This document shows, in pieces, positions 28,160-37,144 of a DNA stretch of 64,000 nt. The stretch is from Pectobacterium aquaticum (lineage in GTDB: Bacteria > Pseudomonadota > Gammaproteobacteria > Enterobacterales > Enterobacteriaceae), in assembly GCF_003382565.3 (NCBI RefSeq), contig NZ_CP086253.1, positions 1,364,001 to 1,428,000 on the forward strand. The letters run 5' to 3'. Under the pieces are notes generated by a model. That model was not told the origin of the DNA. It worked only from the letters and a program-made list of their open reading frames with translations, and made no database searches. The translations under genes and the position numbers were made by a program. Position 1 is the stretch's first letter, and each line of letters starts with the position of its first letter.

Positions 28160-28662
28160 TCTGCCTCCGTGAAAACATTATTTAGAATTTTATAAAGTTT
28201 ACTAGCGCTTAATGATTTTAAAGAGGAAACTCCATCAATATATAAATGTATCTGATCATAATATCCACCTACTAACGACTCTGCAAAACTCAATCCAGAC
28301 TCTGATAATTCCAAAAAGGTAACATCTTCAATCTTTTTTACAGTTAAGAAACCTAGAGCTGACATATTAATTAATATTTCTTTAATTTTTTCTTTCGAGA
28401 ACAGGATATCAACATTGATTGACATGCTTTTTATTGTATATATTTGAGTTATATCAATTGAAGGCGCTTTTTTACCCGCTAATATCATGACCCTCTCTAT
28501 CTTTGATGGGTTTTTTATTAGATACATAAAAATCTTGGCTTTGTCTATATCCAAAGTTGGTTTACCAAGTTTGTTCTTCCCTAGTAAATGTAAGATCTTT
28601 GAGAAAATAGCCAAATTTAAGGATAGCTCTTCATCCAAGGGAATATATGGTAATGCATTCAT
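28156..28662 (-). CDS. ABC-3C system middle component, 168 aa
   Basis: A helical protein with a winged-helix-like second half (KIFMYLIKNPSKIERVMILA, then ILINMSALGFLTVKKIEDVT and FLELSESGLSFAESLV), the size and position of the middle component that bridges effector and ATPase in ABC-3C systems. It overlaps both neighbours by 4 bp (28659-28662 and 28156-28159), so all three proteins are made from one coupled transcript. The assignment rests mostly on context and on the HTH-like pattern. Confidence 0.7.
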   Translation of the reverse strand: MNALPYIPLDEELSLNLAIFSKILHLLGKNKLGKPTLDIDKAKIFMYLIKNPSKIERVMILAGKKAPSIDITQIYTIKSMSINVDILFSKEKIKEILINMSALGFLTVKKIEDVTFLELSESGLSFAESLVGGYYDQIHLYIDGVSSLKSLSASKLYKILNNVFTEAE

Positions 28663-29867
28663 TTCTTACCCTTAAGAATACTCAGAGATTCCACTGTTGT
28701 ATCCGCTGACCAAATAACATCTCTATTCAATTTATTAGCTAACTGATGAAGCATTCCTTTCTTGTGCAAACTATCTAAATTAGATAAAACAGTTGATAGT
28801 TCTTTTTTATCTTCTTGATCAATTTTACTATGTATTGATGCAACTAACTGATCTGAGGACAATCGATTGGATAATGCTAATTGGTATTGTGTTTGATAGA
28901 GACTTTTAATTTGTCTGTAAATTTTACCCAATAGATTTCTGTCATAATCACTTGTAAATAAATTACGTGCCAATTCAGCATTATAATAATATTCTTTGGC
29001 GTGATTAGTAAAATCATTATGCACATCGGCAAGCATTAACTTTAAAACAAAAAACTCATTGTCATATTGGTTTTCGTCAATAAACTCTGCCTGTGTAAGT
29101 CGATCAGACTCTTCGTTGGAAATCTCAATTATGAATTTTTTGACCACAGCATATACATTGTTTTCAATGCTTTCTGGTTTGCAAATTGATTGATGATCTT
29201 CATTCACTGCAATGTAGTCTTTTTCTTGAATATGCAATGGCAATGCACTTTGTTTCTTAACTATATTATCGTTAGTGCCATAAACAAATTTTGCCTTAGG
29301 CAGATTATTAGCATTAAGCCAATCGCGATTTAAAGCATCTGTCTCATTGCTAAAGACACTTAAGTCTGAAATTTGAATATTCTTAGTAACTAAAGATGAC
29401 ATGATATTTGCAATGGTCGAGCCAAAATGAGGAACAGCTAAAGAAATGAACCCCTTAATGTTTCTTGAACGCTCGTAGTTGATCAGTTTGAGGATACAAG
29501 ACTTTGCAATCAAGCCCCCCATACTATGCGCTATAATTATGATGTTATTGTACTGACCTAAATGTAAGTCCATCTCTGTAACTAAAAGTTGAGATATTTC
29601 ACTTACAGGAAGGTTAATTTCTCTCTTCTTAGTATTATTGAAAAGTCTTCGTAACATTCCTGTTTTATTACCGAATAAATTGGTAAAATTAGTGAAGTAT
29701 TCAAAACAAGCAATATCGTAATTTTCCAACTCGATATCACCGCAGAGCAAAATAGGAAACGAAATAGACTTATTAAATGACCACGTATCGCTTCCACCTT
29801 TAAGTCCATGTATAAAAAGAACTAAGCTATCTGTGCCATTTTTTCTTTTCCACTCTAACATGCTCAT
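28659..29867 (-). CDS. ABC-3C effector: alpha/beta-hydrolase fused to C-terminal ABC-3C domain, 402 aa
   Basis: The N-terminal half is an alpha/beta-hydrolase: oxyanion HG in LVLFIHGLKGGSDTW (residues 15-29), nucleophile Ser115 in IIIAHSMGGLIAKS, Asp200 in FVYGTNDN and His225 in VNEDHQSICKP. The C-terminal half (about 260-402) has VHNDFTNHAKEYYYNAELAR and LLGKIYRQIKSLYQTQYQLA, the pattern of the C-terminal domain shared by ABC-3C effectors. The likely reaction is hydrolysis of a lipid or other ester when the system fires, a suicide-type response; the substrate is unknown. It is the first gene of the three-gene operon. The 270 bp upstream hold no other gene. Confidence 0.82.
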   Translation of the reverse strand: MSMLEWKRKNGTDSLVLFIHGLKGGSDTWSFNKSISFPILLCGDIELENYDIACFEYFTNFTNLFGNKTGMLRRLFNNTKKREINLPVSEISQLLVTEMDLHLGQYNNIIIIAHSMGGLIAKSCILKLINYERSRNIKGFISLAVPHFGSTIANIMSSLVTKNIQISDLSVFSNETDALNRDWLNANNLPKAKFVYGTNDNIVKKQSALPLHIQEKDYIAVNEDHQSICKPESIENNVYAVVKKFIIEISNEESDRLTQAEFIDENQYDNEFFVLKLMLADVHNDFTNHAKEYYYNAELARNLFTSDYDRNLLGKIYRQIKSLYQTQYQLALSNRLSSDQLVASIHSKIDQEDKKELSTVLSNLDSLHKKGMLHQLANKLNRDVIWSADTTVESLSILKGKK

Positions 29868-30136
29868 CTGTTCTAATCCCTTAAGAATTCTTTAACTTTC
29901 TCCATTTTCCTACTTAACCTGACTAAAATCAATGCTCTACAACAAGTCTATCGGAAAAATAAAACTAAGAAATTCAGTTGGTTAAAATGATGTTTCCTTA
30001 AGGTTAGGTTCAGTAAAGTGGCCTACTTCTCAATAATGAATACATTGTAAAGCAAGCAAAGTTCGCATTTGGCACAGAACAGCCTGTCCGATAAAGTGAC
30101 TCCCCATTGCACCAAATACAACAGGGAGTCATATAA

Positions 30137-30538
30137 TTAGATAGCAAAGTCTTCCAGCGTTTTACCACTTTCCAGTGCTGAGGCGATAGTTTTGGGTGTA
30201 CGGCCCTGACCTGTCCATAGCTTTTCATTGCCATTTTCATCGGTATATTTGTATTTAGCCGGACGAGGAGCACGTTTAGATTTTGCTGACTTGGTGGCAG
30301 AAACAGAACCAAGCAGTTCAGCCGGATCAATACCATCTTCTAACAGTTTGGCTCGAAGAGCTTCAATTTTTGCCAGACGTTCAGCCTGTTCTTGTTGAAC
30401 TTTGGTTTCTTCTTCACGGCGCTCTTCAACAATAACAGTGAGTTTTTCCAGCATTTCTTCCAGTGTCGCCAGATCGGTTTCTCGTGCCTGAGCACGCAGG
30501 GTACGGATGTTATTTAATACTTTGAGAGCTTCACTCAT
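30137..30538 (-). CDS. H-NS family nucleoid protein, island-encoded, 133 aa
   Basis: The start MSEALKVLNNIRTLRAQARE at 30538 has GGGGA in front. The N-terminal half is the coiled-coil oligomerization domain (LEEMLEKLTVIVEERREEE); the C-terminal half is the DNA-binding domain PAKYKYTDENGNEKLWTGQG with the core TWTGQGR-type motif (here LWTGQGRTPKTI). Length is close to chromosomal H-NS (137 aa). It binds curved AT-rich DNA and silences it; carried on an island, it probably keeps the cargo silent, by partnering with or replacing chromosomal H-NS. A longer upstream frame of 27 codons is not supported. Confidence 0.9.
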   Translation of the reverse strand: MSEALKVLNNIRTLRAQARETDLATLEEMLEKLTVIVEERREEETKVQQEQAERLAKIEALRAKLLEDGIDPAELLGSVSATKSAKSKRAPRPAKYKYTDENGNEKLWTGQGRTPKTIASALESGKTLEDFAI

Positions 30539-30793
30539 TGTTTTTCCCCGATAGATTGATTTAAGTGATGTGTCAAAATTTGACAACAGACAGTGATGAT
30601 CATATATCAGTATTATCAATGAGTAAATAATAAAATATTATCAATGTAATGGTAGTGGATATCAGGTTTGTTTTAAATTGGATATTCATTCGTTGGGAAT
30701 TATATAATAAGTTTGGTTTAACAGGTGTTGTGTTTCTATAGCAGTAATGGCCTAAGTATCATTTGTCTGGTAATTTATGAAAAAGGAGTGGCA

Positions 30794-31120
30794 ATGTATT
30801 ATTCAATAAGAAAAAATCGCTCCAACAATCTGAGCATTATTTCGTTTAAAAAGCCATTTTTTAAACTCATAGAAAATGAAGATGGTTGGGTTATCAGAGT
30901 TTTTATTTATATATTATTGCATAAGATAAAATTATTTAAACCTAATGCTGTTTTTGATTTTGATTCTGAAGATAAGATCAACGATCTTATAAAGAAAAAT
31001 GGCGAATATCATTTTAATGATTCGGTTTGTCATCTTATCAGTGAGGCTTTTATTGATGGGCTAAGACATTCAACGGTAAAAGATAGTGATGTGATTTTTA
31101 GTGCTATCAGATTGTTTTAA
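30794..31120 (+). CDS. Hypothetical protein, 108 aa
   Basis: AAAAAGGAGTGGCA precedes the ATG at 30794. The product starts MYYSIRKNRSNNLSIISFKK, has a hydrophobic stretch (WVIRVFIYILLHKIKLF) that may be a buried strand-helix rather than a membrane span, and a soluble end (FIDGLRHSTVKDSDVIFSAI). It starts a run of three closely spaced genes (gap 7 bp, then a 4-bp overlap or 29-bp gap). No family recognised. Confidence 0.55.
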   Translation: MYYSIRKNRSNNLSIISFKKPFFKLIENEDGWVIRVFIYILLHKIKLFKPNAVFDFDSEDKINDLIKKNGEYHFNDSVCHLISEAFIDGLRHSTVKDSDVIFSAIRLF

Positions 31121-31127
31121 GGAAATA

Positions 31128-31352
31128 ATGAAAAAGAAGAAATCAAAGAAAAATCCGCTTCAGGATACGGCAGTGTTAAGTCGAATTGCTCAACGGGCAT
31201 CACAGAATGCGATTAAAGAAGCGTTCACGGCAGGAATAGCTATCCACTATATTTTAGAGGGGAAACTGATAAAAGCGTATCCTGATGGAAGAAAAGAATG
31301 TGTCAAAGAGCTAGGTATGAACCCTATTCTTCTTCGTGAATTATTAGAGTGA
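31128..31352 (+). CDS. Small basic protein, 74 aa
   Basis: AAGGAAATA precedes the ATG. The product starts MKKKKSKKNPLQDTAVLSRI, followed by RASQNAIKEAFTAGIAIHYI and ILEGKLIKAYPDGRKECVKE, with a basic N-terminus and an alpha/beta remainder. The GKLIKAYPDGR segment resembles short unassigned proteins on enterobacterial plasmids. It is the second gene of a three-gene operon. Confidence 0.6.
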   Translation: MKKKKSKKNPLQDTAVLSRIAQRASQNAIKEAFTAGIAIHYILEGKLIKAYPDGRKECVKELGMNPILLRELLE

Positions 31353-31381
31353 AAATGAGTGAGTTTTTTAAAGGAAAGTGT

Positions 31382-31966
31382 ATGAATGAAAATGAATTAA
31401 GTGGAATATCAGTAAAAAAGAGAACGAAATGGACAGATGCTGTGAAAGATTTAAGGCACAGTGGCTTAATAAGTAAGGTCAATATTCCGAATTTATCCCA
31501 ATTAGGAAAAATAGAGGTAGTTAAACTAAAAGACCTCGTGGATAAATTATTTCATGAAGGATACCAGCCTCGGAAAGTTATCTTTTTAAACAAAGACAGG
31601 TTTTTTGTTGCGCAAGATTTTTCTACAGGGGAAGATCTTTATTCTTTACCTAAAGGGACGAAAGTGTCGTATGCATACCGTATGCAGCATCCTGATGGAA
31701 GGACATATCCCGTTCCTTATGTGGGATACAAATATGCGCTTTTGCTTTTTTACAGAAATTATCTTGATGGAAAAACTTGCCCAAACTCATTGGGAATAAC
31801 TGACGATTTATTTAATACAATGGTACGCTCAGCAAAAAGTATATGTGAAAAACATTCAAGCCTGTATCGAGTGATTAATGATGTTCGAGAGGAAGATCTT
31901 CAAAGTTATGATGATACCATGTTAATGCATTCAAGCAAGCCCGATGTAAGAAAAATAAAACCTTAG
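31382..31966 (+). CDS. Hypothetical protein, 194 aa
   Basis: The ATG at 31382 is preceded by AAAGGAAAGTGT; an earlier GTG at 31349 overlapping the previous stop is possible and would add 11 residues. The start region KRTKWTDAVKDLRHSGLISK looks helical and basic. A well-folded middle (YQPRKVIFLNKDRFFVAQDF, then YAYRMQHPDGRTYPVPYVG) follows. No family recognised. It is third in the operon after the H-NS gene region. Confidence 0.5.
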   Translation: MNENELSGISVKKRTKWTDAVKDLRHSGLISKVNIPNLSQLGKIEVVKLKDLVDKLFHEGYQPRKVIFLNKDRFFVAQDFSTGEDLYSLPKGTKVSYAYRMQHPDGRTYPVPYVGYKYALLLFYRNYLDGKTCPNSLGITDDLFNTMVRSAKSICEKHSSLYRVINDVREEDLQSYDDTMLMHSSKPDVRKIKP

Positions 31967-31980
31967 TTGTGATATATTTC

Positions 31981-32057
31981 TCTCGCGTCAGCCGTTCGTC
32001 AGTTAACACGTTATTTACGAGTTGCTGTCTATTGTCTTACTCAATGTAATTGTTTAT
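31981..32057 (+). promoter_or_regulatory. Leader repeat, copy A, before the 133-aa gene
   Basis: An approximately 77-bp stretch containing CCGTTCGTCAGTTAAC and CTGTCTATTGTCTTACTCAA is repeated, diverged, at 32748-32825 ahead of the prepilin gene. Both copies lie 35-65 bp before a ribosome binding site, which suggests a shared promoter or leader. Confidence 0.5.
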
Positions 32058-32120
32058 TTTTTATTAATGGCTGCAAAATAAAAAAACGAAATTATTTTAA
32101 TTAAATGTAAGGAGATAACA

Positions 32121-32522
32121 ATGACCAGAAGTTCTAAATTTATAGGGTATAATGCTATGTCAAAAGGCCTTGATTTTATATATGAGAAAAACAATCAACC
32201 ATTTGGTATTCGTTTTTGGTATGATAGTGATCTTGAAAGAACGAAGACTTACTTATACAGAGATGAAAGAACACATAAATATACTAATGCGGAAATGGGA
32301 ACGTCAGAAGTAGAACTCCATATGGAGGTAACATCGATTCCTTTCCTTCGTGAGTTCTTTGAAGTAAATGATAATAAGGAATTAGATAAATTAAAGAAAG
32401 ACATACATGATATTGTTTATTCTCATCTTAGGGATGGACTATCATTAATTGAAGACTTGGGTTTTGAAAAATACGAGAAGCCAGATGTAGTATCAAAACC
32501 TACAGGTAGGAAATATAGATAA
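32121..32522 (+). CDS. Hypothetical protein, 133 aa
   Basis: AAGGAGATAACA precedes the ATG. The product starts MTRSSKFIGYNAMSKGLDFI and has a polar alpha/beta body (FGIRFWYDSDLERTKTYLYR) and a basic tail (SKPTGRKYR). There is no signal peptide. It shares a leader repeat with the prepilin gene 340 bp downstream, so co-regulation with the pilin pair is plausible. No family recognised. Confidence 0.5.
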   Translation: MTRSSKFIGYNAMSKGLDFIYEKNNQPFGIRFWYDSDLERTKTYLYRDERTHKYTNAEMGTSEVELHMEVTSIPFLREFFEVNDNKELDKLKKDIHDIVYSHLRDGLSLIEDLGFEKYEKPDVVSKPTGRKYR

Positions 32523-32747
32523 TTTTCATAATATATCATTTTATATTTAAAGGGTTGGTTTTTTATTAATAAGTTTATTAGTTTAAATATTTTACTTATC
32601 CTTTTCATTCTATAGTATCATATTATCCATACTTCAAATTGCACATGTACTGATTACATCCACTTATCTGAATCGTTTATCAACTAAGGTAAGTGGTAGG
32701 TTATTTTTCTTACTGCCTTTCTGATGAAAATAATTAATAATATAATT

Positions 32748-32825
32748 CCCTTGCATCATCCGTTCATCAGTTAACCCACTAATTACATACCGCTATCTAT
32801 TGTCTGACCCAAGTTAATGGTTTAT
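32748..32825 (+). promoter_or_regulatory. Leader repeat, copy B, before the prepilin gene
   Basis: CCGTTCATCAGTTAACCC and CTATCTATTGTCTGACCCAA match copy A at 31981-32057 with scattered differences. It ends about 25 bp before the ribosome binding site of the prepilin gene. Confidence 0.5.
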
Positions 32826-32860
32826 CTGTTTTTCATCGTTTGGATGAAAAGGAGTTAAAC

Positions 32861-33415
32861 ATGGTGCTATTAAAAAACAGAAAATATACAAAAGGGTTCT
32901 CTCTGCTTGAACTGCTTTTAGTTTTAGGTGTTATTGCTGGGTTGATTGTTAGTGCGTTTATTGTTTACCCCAAGGTTCAGGCAGCACAGCGTGTAGAAGC
33001 CGAAGTGAAAAATATTGCAGCAATACAAGCGGGAGTCAAGTCAGTATATGCATCAACGAATTCTTATTCTGGTGTGGTTAATGGTTCTATGTATAAAGCT
33101 GGGATATTTCCAGACAACATGGTAAAGAGGTTCGCTCTTGGGTTTTATATTGTAAATTCGTGGAGAGGGAATGTTGTCTTGGCATCTGACGATACAGGTC
33201 CAGCAGGGACACCCGGAAGTGCATTTACTATAACTTATAATGGAGTGCCTGCGGCTGAATGTGCCAGATTGATTTCTGCTACAGCAGCAAGTTTTTATAT
33301 AGTGCAAGTGGGTTCAGTAATGGTTAAAGATACTGATGGGAATATCAATACCAGCGACGTGTCTGATGCCTGTAGTTTGAGTGAGAATAACATATTAATA
33401 TTTACATCGTTATAG
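32861..33415 (+). CDS. PilS-like type IVb prepilin, 184 aa
   Basis: AAAAGGAGTTAAAC precedes the ATG at 32861. The class III signal KGFSLLELLLVLGVIAGL has the Gly-Phe cleavage site for a prepilin peptidase and the Glu at mature position 5, then the hydrophobic helix. Mature pilin features follow: AQRVEAEVKNIAAIQAGVKS and a C-terminal disulphide pair (AAECARL and SDACSLSE). This is the major pilin type of thin conjugative IVb pili (PilS). No pilus assembly genes are in the window. Confidence 0.85.
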   Translation: MVLLKNRKYTKGFSLLELLLVLGVIAGLIVSAFIVYPKVQAAQRVEAEVKNIAAIQAGVKSVYASTNSYSGVVNGSMYKAGIFPDNMVKRFALGFYIVNSWRGNVVLASDDTGPAGTPGSAFTITYNGVPAAECARLISATAASFYIVQVGSVMVKDTDGNINTSDVSDACSLSENNILIFTSL

Positions 33416-33557
33416 ATACAGATTGTTTTTGCAAAAAAACATGAAAGATAATGAAAGCCATTTATTCTTTTTATTTTATTAATCCTTTGTCGATATCTTG
33501 ACCGCTTTTTTAATTTTGCTAATTAACATGTATGTAAATAAAAAAGGACGGTGAGAA

Positions 33558-35150
33558 ATGAAAATAATAAATAAAAAAGGGTTTTCCCTATTGGAAGTCG
33601 CATTGGTTTTAGGTATCGGTACGGCAATGGCTTTCATTAAGTTTCAGGATATGAAAAGCGATCAAGAGAAAGTAATGGCCTCTGCTGTTGGTCAGCAAAT
33701 GAAACAGATGGGAGAGGCGGTTAATCGTTATATCAGTATCCGTTATGACAAACTTTCAACATTAACTTTAAGCAGCAGCCAGAGCAGCGATCCGGGTCCA
33801 AGAACCTGTTCTGCTAATGGTTGTGAAATCACCTATCAAACGCTAATCAATGAGGGCTTATTACCTGTTAGCTATACCGGAATAAATGCGCAGAAATCCT
33901 CTTATACGATACTGTTAAAACGCTCTGGCATTGCGCCTAACTACGTTATTAATGGCCTTGTTACTACGACGCAGCCTTGGTCAGAAGGGAACAGTGTTCG
34001 CTATGACTTATTAGGCCGTGCTATGCAGGCGGCTGGCATTGATAGTGGTATGACGCAATCCGCTACGGTGGCATCGGGTACGGCTGGTCAATGGACTGAG
34101 AGCCAAAATAATTATAATGGGATAAATGCGGCAGGATTGCTGGCCTACCGTGTTGGATATGACAGCTCTATGTATTCAGTTTATCTACGTCGTGATGGAA
34201 CATTACCAATGACGGGTGATTTGAATATGGGAGGCCAGAGTATCAACAACGCCAAAGACATCACCGCATCGGGTGACGTGAACGCGACCTCATTTAATGG
34301 CACCTATGGGCGTTTTGCCAAGAACGTCAATGTGTCTGAGGATTTAAATGTTATTGGGTTTTCCACATTTGGTAAGAACGTATCGATGAACAGCCAGCTT
34401 ACGGTAAAAAATGGTATCAACTCTGAAAACTACATTTCAGCAAAAACCCAGAGCAGCAAACTTCAGATTGGTGGTGGTGGCACCAGCGATCCGAATATGC
34501 TCCTGCTGAACGTATCAGGCGGTGCGGGTGATGGCTATCTTTCCCTGAATGGAGATAACAACTCCTCTGTTAAACTGGATATTTGGGGTAGCCAAAGAGT
34601 GAGAGGCGACCTCACATTATCGGGTTCAAATGATGGAAAAACGATAGGAGCGATTTCTGCATCAGGAAATATTACAGGTAAATATTTGCAGTCGACTTCA
34701 ATATCAATTGCGGGTGAGGTTTGTTCGCCTGATGGTCTGATAAGCAGAGATCAGACTGGCGCGATATTGTCCTGCCAGAATGGGGAATGGAAAGGAACAG
34801 GTGGCGGGAGTATCACCCGAACAGCCACTGACAGTTTACGTTTTCAGTCCACGGGGGATTTTAATTATCTCAATGTTTCTCTTGCTACATTATTTAATCA
34901 CAGGGATGGTTCTCACACGACATCAGCCAATTTTAATGTGTACGTTAACAGCACGTTGATAGGTAAAATGACGACATACATTTATGTCGAAAAAGGCGGT
35001 AGCAGAGGTCATTATTGGGGATATCAGAAAACAGGTGTGGATGCTCAGATGTTTAAATATCCTGTTAACCAAGGAGATGTTATTTCTGTTGAGTTGGATA
35101 GTGCCTATCTTGCTATAAAAACAGACATAATAGTTTCTTTGTCCCAGTGA
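33558..35150 (+). CDS. PilV-like type IVb minor pilin/adhesin, 530 aa
   Basis: AAAAAAGGACGGTGAGA precedes the ATG. KKGFSLLEVALVLGIGTAM is a prepilin leader with Gly-Phe and Glu5. The body has the PilV hallmarks YLRRDGTLPMTGDLNMGGQS and INNAKDITASGDV, then repeated beta-helix-like stretches, and CSPDGLISRDQTGAILSCQN-type Cys pair before a unique tip domain (about 425-530). PilV at the pilus tip selects the recipient cell in IncI-type thin pili. No shufflon-like inverted copies of the tip segment are seen, so the tip is fixed here. It sits 142 bp after the major pilin gene. Confidence 0.85.
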   Translation: MKIINKKGFSLLEVALVLGIGTAMAFIKFQDMKSDQEKVMASAVGQQMKQMGEAVNRYISIRYDKLSTLTLSSSQSSDPGPRTCSANGCEITYQTLINEGLLPVSYTGINAQKSSYTILLKRSGIAPNYVINGLVTTTQPWSEGNSVRYDLLGRAMQAAGIDSGMTQSATVASGTAGQWTESQNNYNGINAAGLLAYRVGYDSSMYSVYLRRDGTLPMTGDLNMGGQSINNAKDITASGDVNATSFNGTYGRFAKNVNVSEDLNVIGFSTFGKNVSMNSQLTVKNGINSENYISAKTQSSKLQIGGGGTSDPNMLLLNVSGGAGDGYLSLNGDNNSSVKLDIWGSQRVRGDLTLSGSNDGKTIGAISASGNITGKYLQSTSISIAGEVCSPDGLISRDQTGAILSCQNGEWKGTGGGSITRTATDSLRFQSTGDFNYLNVSLATLFNHRDGSHTTSANFNVYVNSTLIGKMTTYIYVEKGGSRGHYWGYQKTGVDAQMFKYPVNQGDVISVELDSAYLAIKTDIIVSLSQ

Positions 35151-35332
35151 GAAAGCTTTATTAAACTATTTTTGTGGCTTAATAGGAAATAATATCTTAT
35201 CCTAAATAAAAATTTCGTTAATAACGTCTATTTATCGTTCTGATACGGGTTTCCGTATTGAACCATCTATAAAAAACGCCCAACATTCAGCCCTCAAAAG
35301 GAATGTTTTACTGTCAAAGGAAAATGACAATG

Positions 35333-37144
35333 CCGGGTGCTGCCCGTCTTAATGATATCGGAAGTGGTCATGACTGCTTCCCTGAAACCCCGATAATCGA
35401 AGGCAGTCCTGACGTGATTATTAATGGTCAGCCTGCGGCTCGCAAAGGGGATACCGTTCTGCTTCACGGTTGTCCCTGTCCCAATGCACCACATGGTGTT
35501 CATTCCCGAAAAATCGCCGAAGGTTCATCGACCGTCATTATTAACGGTAAAAATGCTGCGCGTATTGGGGATGGTATCAATTGTGGCGGCGTCATCACGT
35601 CCGGCAGTGGCAACGTCATTATTGGTGATACGCCCCATCGTTCTCCCGTTCAGGACTGCGCTAAACAGGCAGCATTAACCCGTGCGCCATTGCTGGCATT
35701 AACACCAATGCTGGCTGTAGAGCCTGTTTTTGCCAAATCCTGCTTACGTGGCGCGGGTTGTACCGATGCGGGAAAGGAAGAAGAGCCACAGGGCAACATC
35801 GGGGAAATGAGTTTTTATGTCGCGGAGCCTGTTGGTGAGTCGAGCACTTTGGCTGATAAACCGGGTGAAGTGAAACAGTATGCGCAGGCAGCGAAAAAGA
35901 AAAATACGTCTTCTGCTGTTTCTCCTCCTCAGTCATTTGCCGGAAAAAACGAACCGTTACCCAAGACCCCGCCCGATGGGATTAACAAGCCTCAGATACC
36001 CCCGATGGAGCCGTGGTATAAAACGGTTTTTGATCTGTTAGTGGGTAAAGCGGATGCGGCAATGTTGCCGCCACCTCAACAAGTGGTAATGGCAGGTACG
36101 GCAGCACAGGCGGGTGCGATCGCTGCTGCGGGTGGCGCTGTAGCTCAGGCCAATCAGGATGCAGCAAAGGCACTGACACATCAGATGAAACGCCTTTCTG
36201 GGCCATCAATCTGGCAAGGTCAGTTGCAGATGGCGCAAAGTTTCCTGCTGATGGGAGCGTTGATTCAACACCATCTGAAAGGTGAAAAAGCAGATTTACT
36301 GACACCTGAGAAATTGCTTGAGGCAGCTAATAAGCAGGGAACCGTCCCCAGTCGTGTTCGTTATCAGTGGATGGAAGATGAGGAAACAGGCAGGCTGAAG
36401 GCGGTTGGCTACCACACCAGTATGGAAAGCGGGCGCGATCAGGTTCGTGTCAGATTACTGAAACATGATTTCCCCAATAACCGCTACGAGTTCTGGGAAG
36501 AGGGCGCAACAGGGCCAACTATTTTATGGACGCCGGATAATCCGGGTATCGAATTACCCACGGATACGGCACACGGTGAACAGCCTGTTATTCCGTCAGC
36601 CATACCGGGACTTGAAATTCCAGAGATGGATGATGTCAGTATTCTTGTGACACCAATGCCGGACGAGAAGGATTTTCGGGATTACATTCTGGTGTTCCCT
36701 GAGAATGCGTTTCCGCCGATTTATGTTTATCTGAGTAAGCCTCCGGTTGAGTTTTTAGAAGTCGATCTTTACAGTGATTTTGAAGGCAGATCACGGCAGG
36801 GGGAATATCAAGTTGACCATATGCCTTCGGCTGCAGCCGTAAAAGCTCACTACAAACGTTTGCATCCAGAGCTTGGACCAAAGGAGCTGAAAAAACTGTC
36901 TAAAAGGGTTGCTGCCATTGCTGTCCCTACTGGCGTCCATCAAAAAAATAGTGAAACATACGGTGGTCGAAATACGCCAGAAAAAGTCGAAGCAGATAGT
37001 CATGATCTTCGCTCTGCGACTGACAGTAACTTTGATGCGGAAAAGCAGGCACTTAAAGAACATGGCGCAACGGAAGAACAATTAGAAGAAGCAAGAGCAA
37101 AATTGCACCAACTAAATGAAAGTGTGGGGTTGTACAAAAAATGA
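35333..37144 (+). CDS. PAAR-pyocin-S nuclease effector, 603 aa
   Basis: Residues 1-90 are a PAAR domain (MPGAARLNDIGSGHDC, PDVIINGQPAARKGD, VIINGKNAARIGDGINCGG) that caps a type VI secretion spike. A Pro/Ala-rich linker and a pyocin-S-type domain follow (DFPNNRYEFWEEGATGPTIL and DYILVFPENAFPPIYVYLSK, about 375-480). The C-terminal 120 residues are an HNH-like toxin: YQVDHMPSAAAVKAHYKRL and IAVPTGVHQKNSETYGGRN. It likely cuts DNA of rivals. AAAGG lies upstream; of two close ATGs I prefer the second. The next gene overlaps by 4 bp and is its immunity gene. The nuclease call is by motif, target not proven. Confidence 0.82.
   Translation, partial: PGAARLNDIGSGHDCFPETPIIEGSPDVIINGQPAARKGDTVLLHGCPCPNAPHGVHSRKIAEGSSTVIINGKNAARIGDGINCGGVITSGSGNVIIGDTPHRSPVQDCAKQAALTRAPLLALTPMLAVEPVFAKSCLRGAGCTDAGKEEEPQGNIGEMSFYVAEPVGESSTLADKPGEVKQYAQAAKKKNTSSAVSPPQSFAGKNEPLPKTPPDGINKPQIPPMEPWYKTVFDLLVGKADAAMLPPPQQVVMAGTAAQAGAIAAAGGAVAQANQDAAKALTHQMKRLSGPSIWQGQLQMAQSFLLMGALIQHHLKGEKADLLTPEKLLEAANKQGTVPSRVRYQWMEDEETGRLKAVGYHTSMESGRDQVRVRLLKHDFPNNRYEFWEEGATGPTILWTPDNPGIELPTDTAHGEQPVIPSAIPGLEIPEMDDVSILVTPMPDEKDFRDYILVFPENAFPPIYVYLSKPPVEFLEVDLYSDFEGRSRQGEYQVDHMPSAAAVKAHYKRLHPELGPKELKKLSKRVAAIAVPTGVHQKNSETYGGRNTPEKVEADSHDLRSATDSNFDAEKQALKEHGATEEQLEEARAKLHQLNESVGLYKK

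Noticed and set aside
33558..35150. Shufflon-type inverted copies of the PilV tip
   Set aside because: I found no repeated or inverted tip segments or shufflon crossover sites downstream, and no dedicated recombinase.
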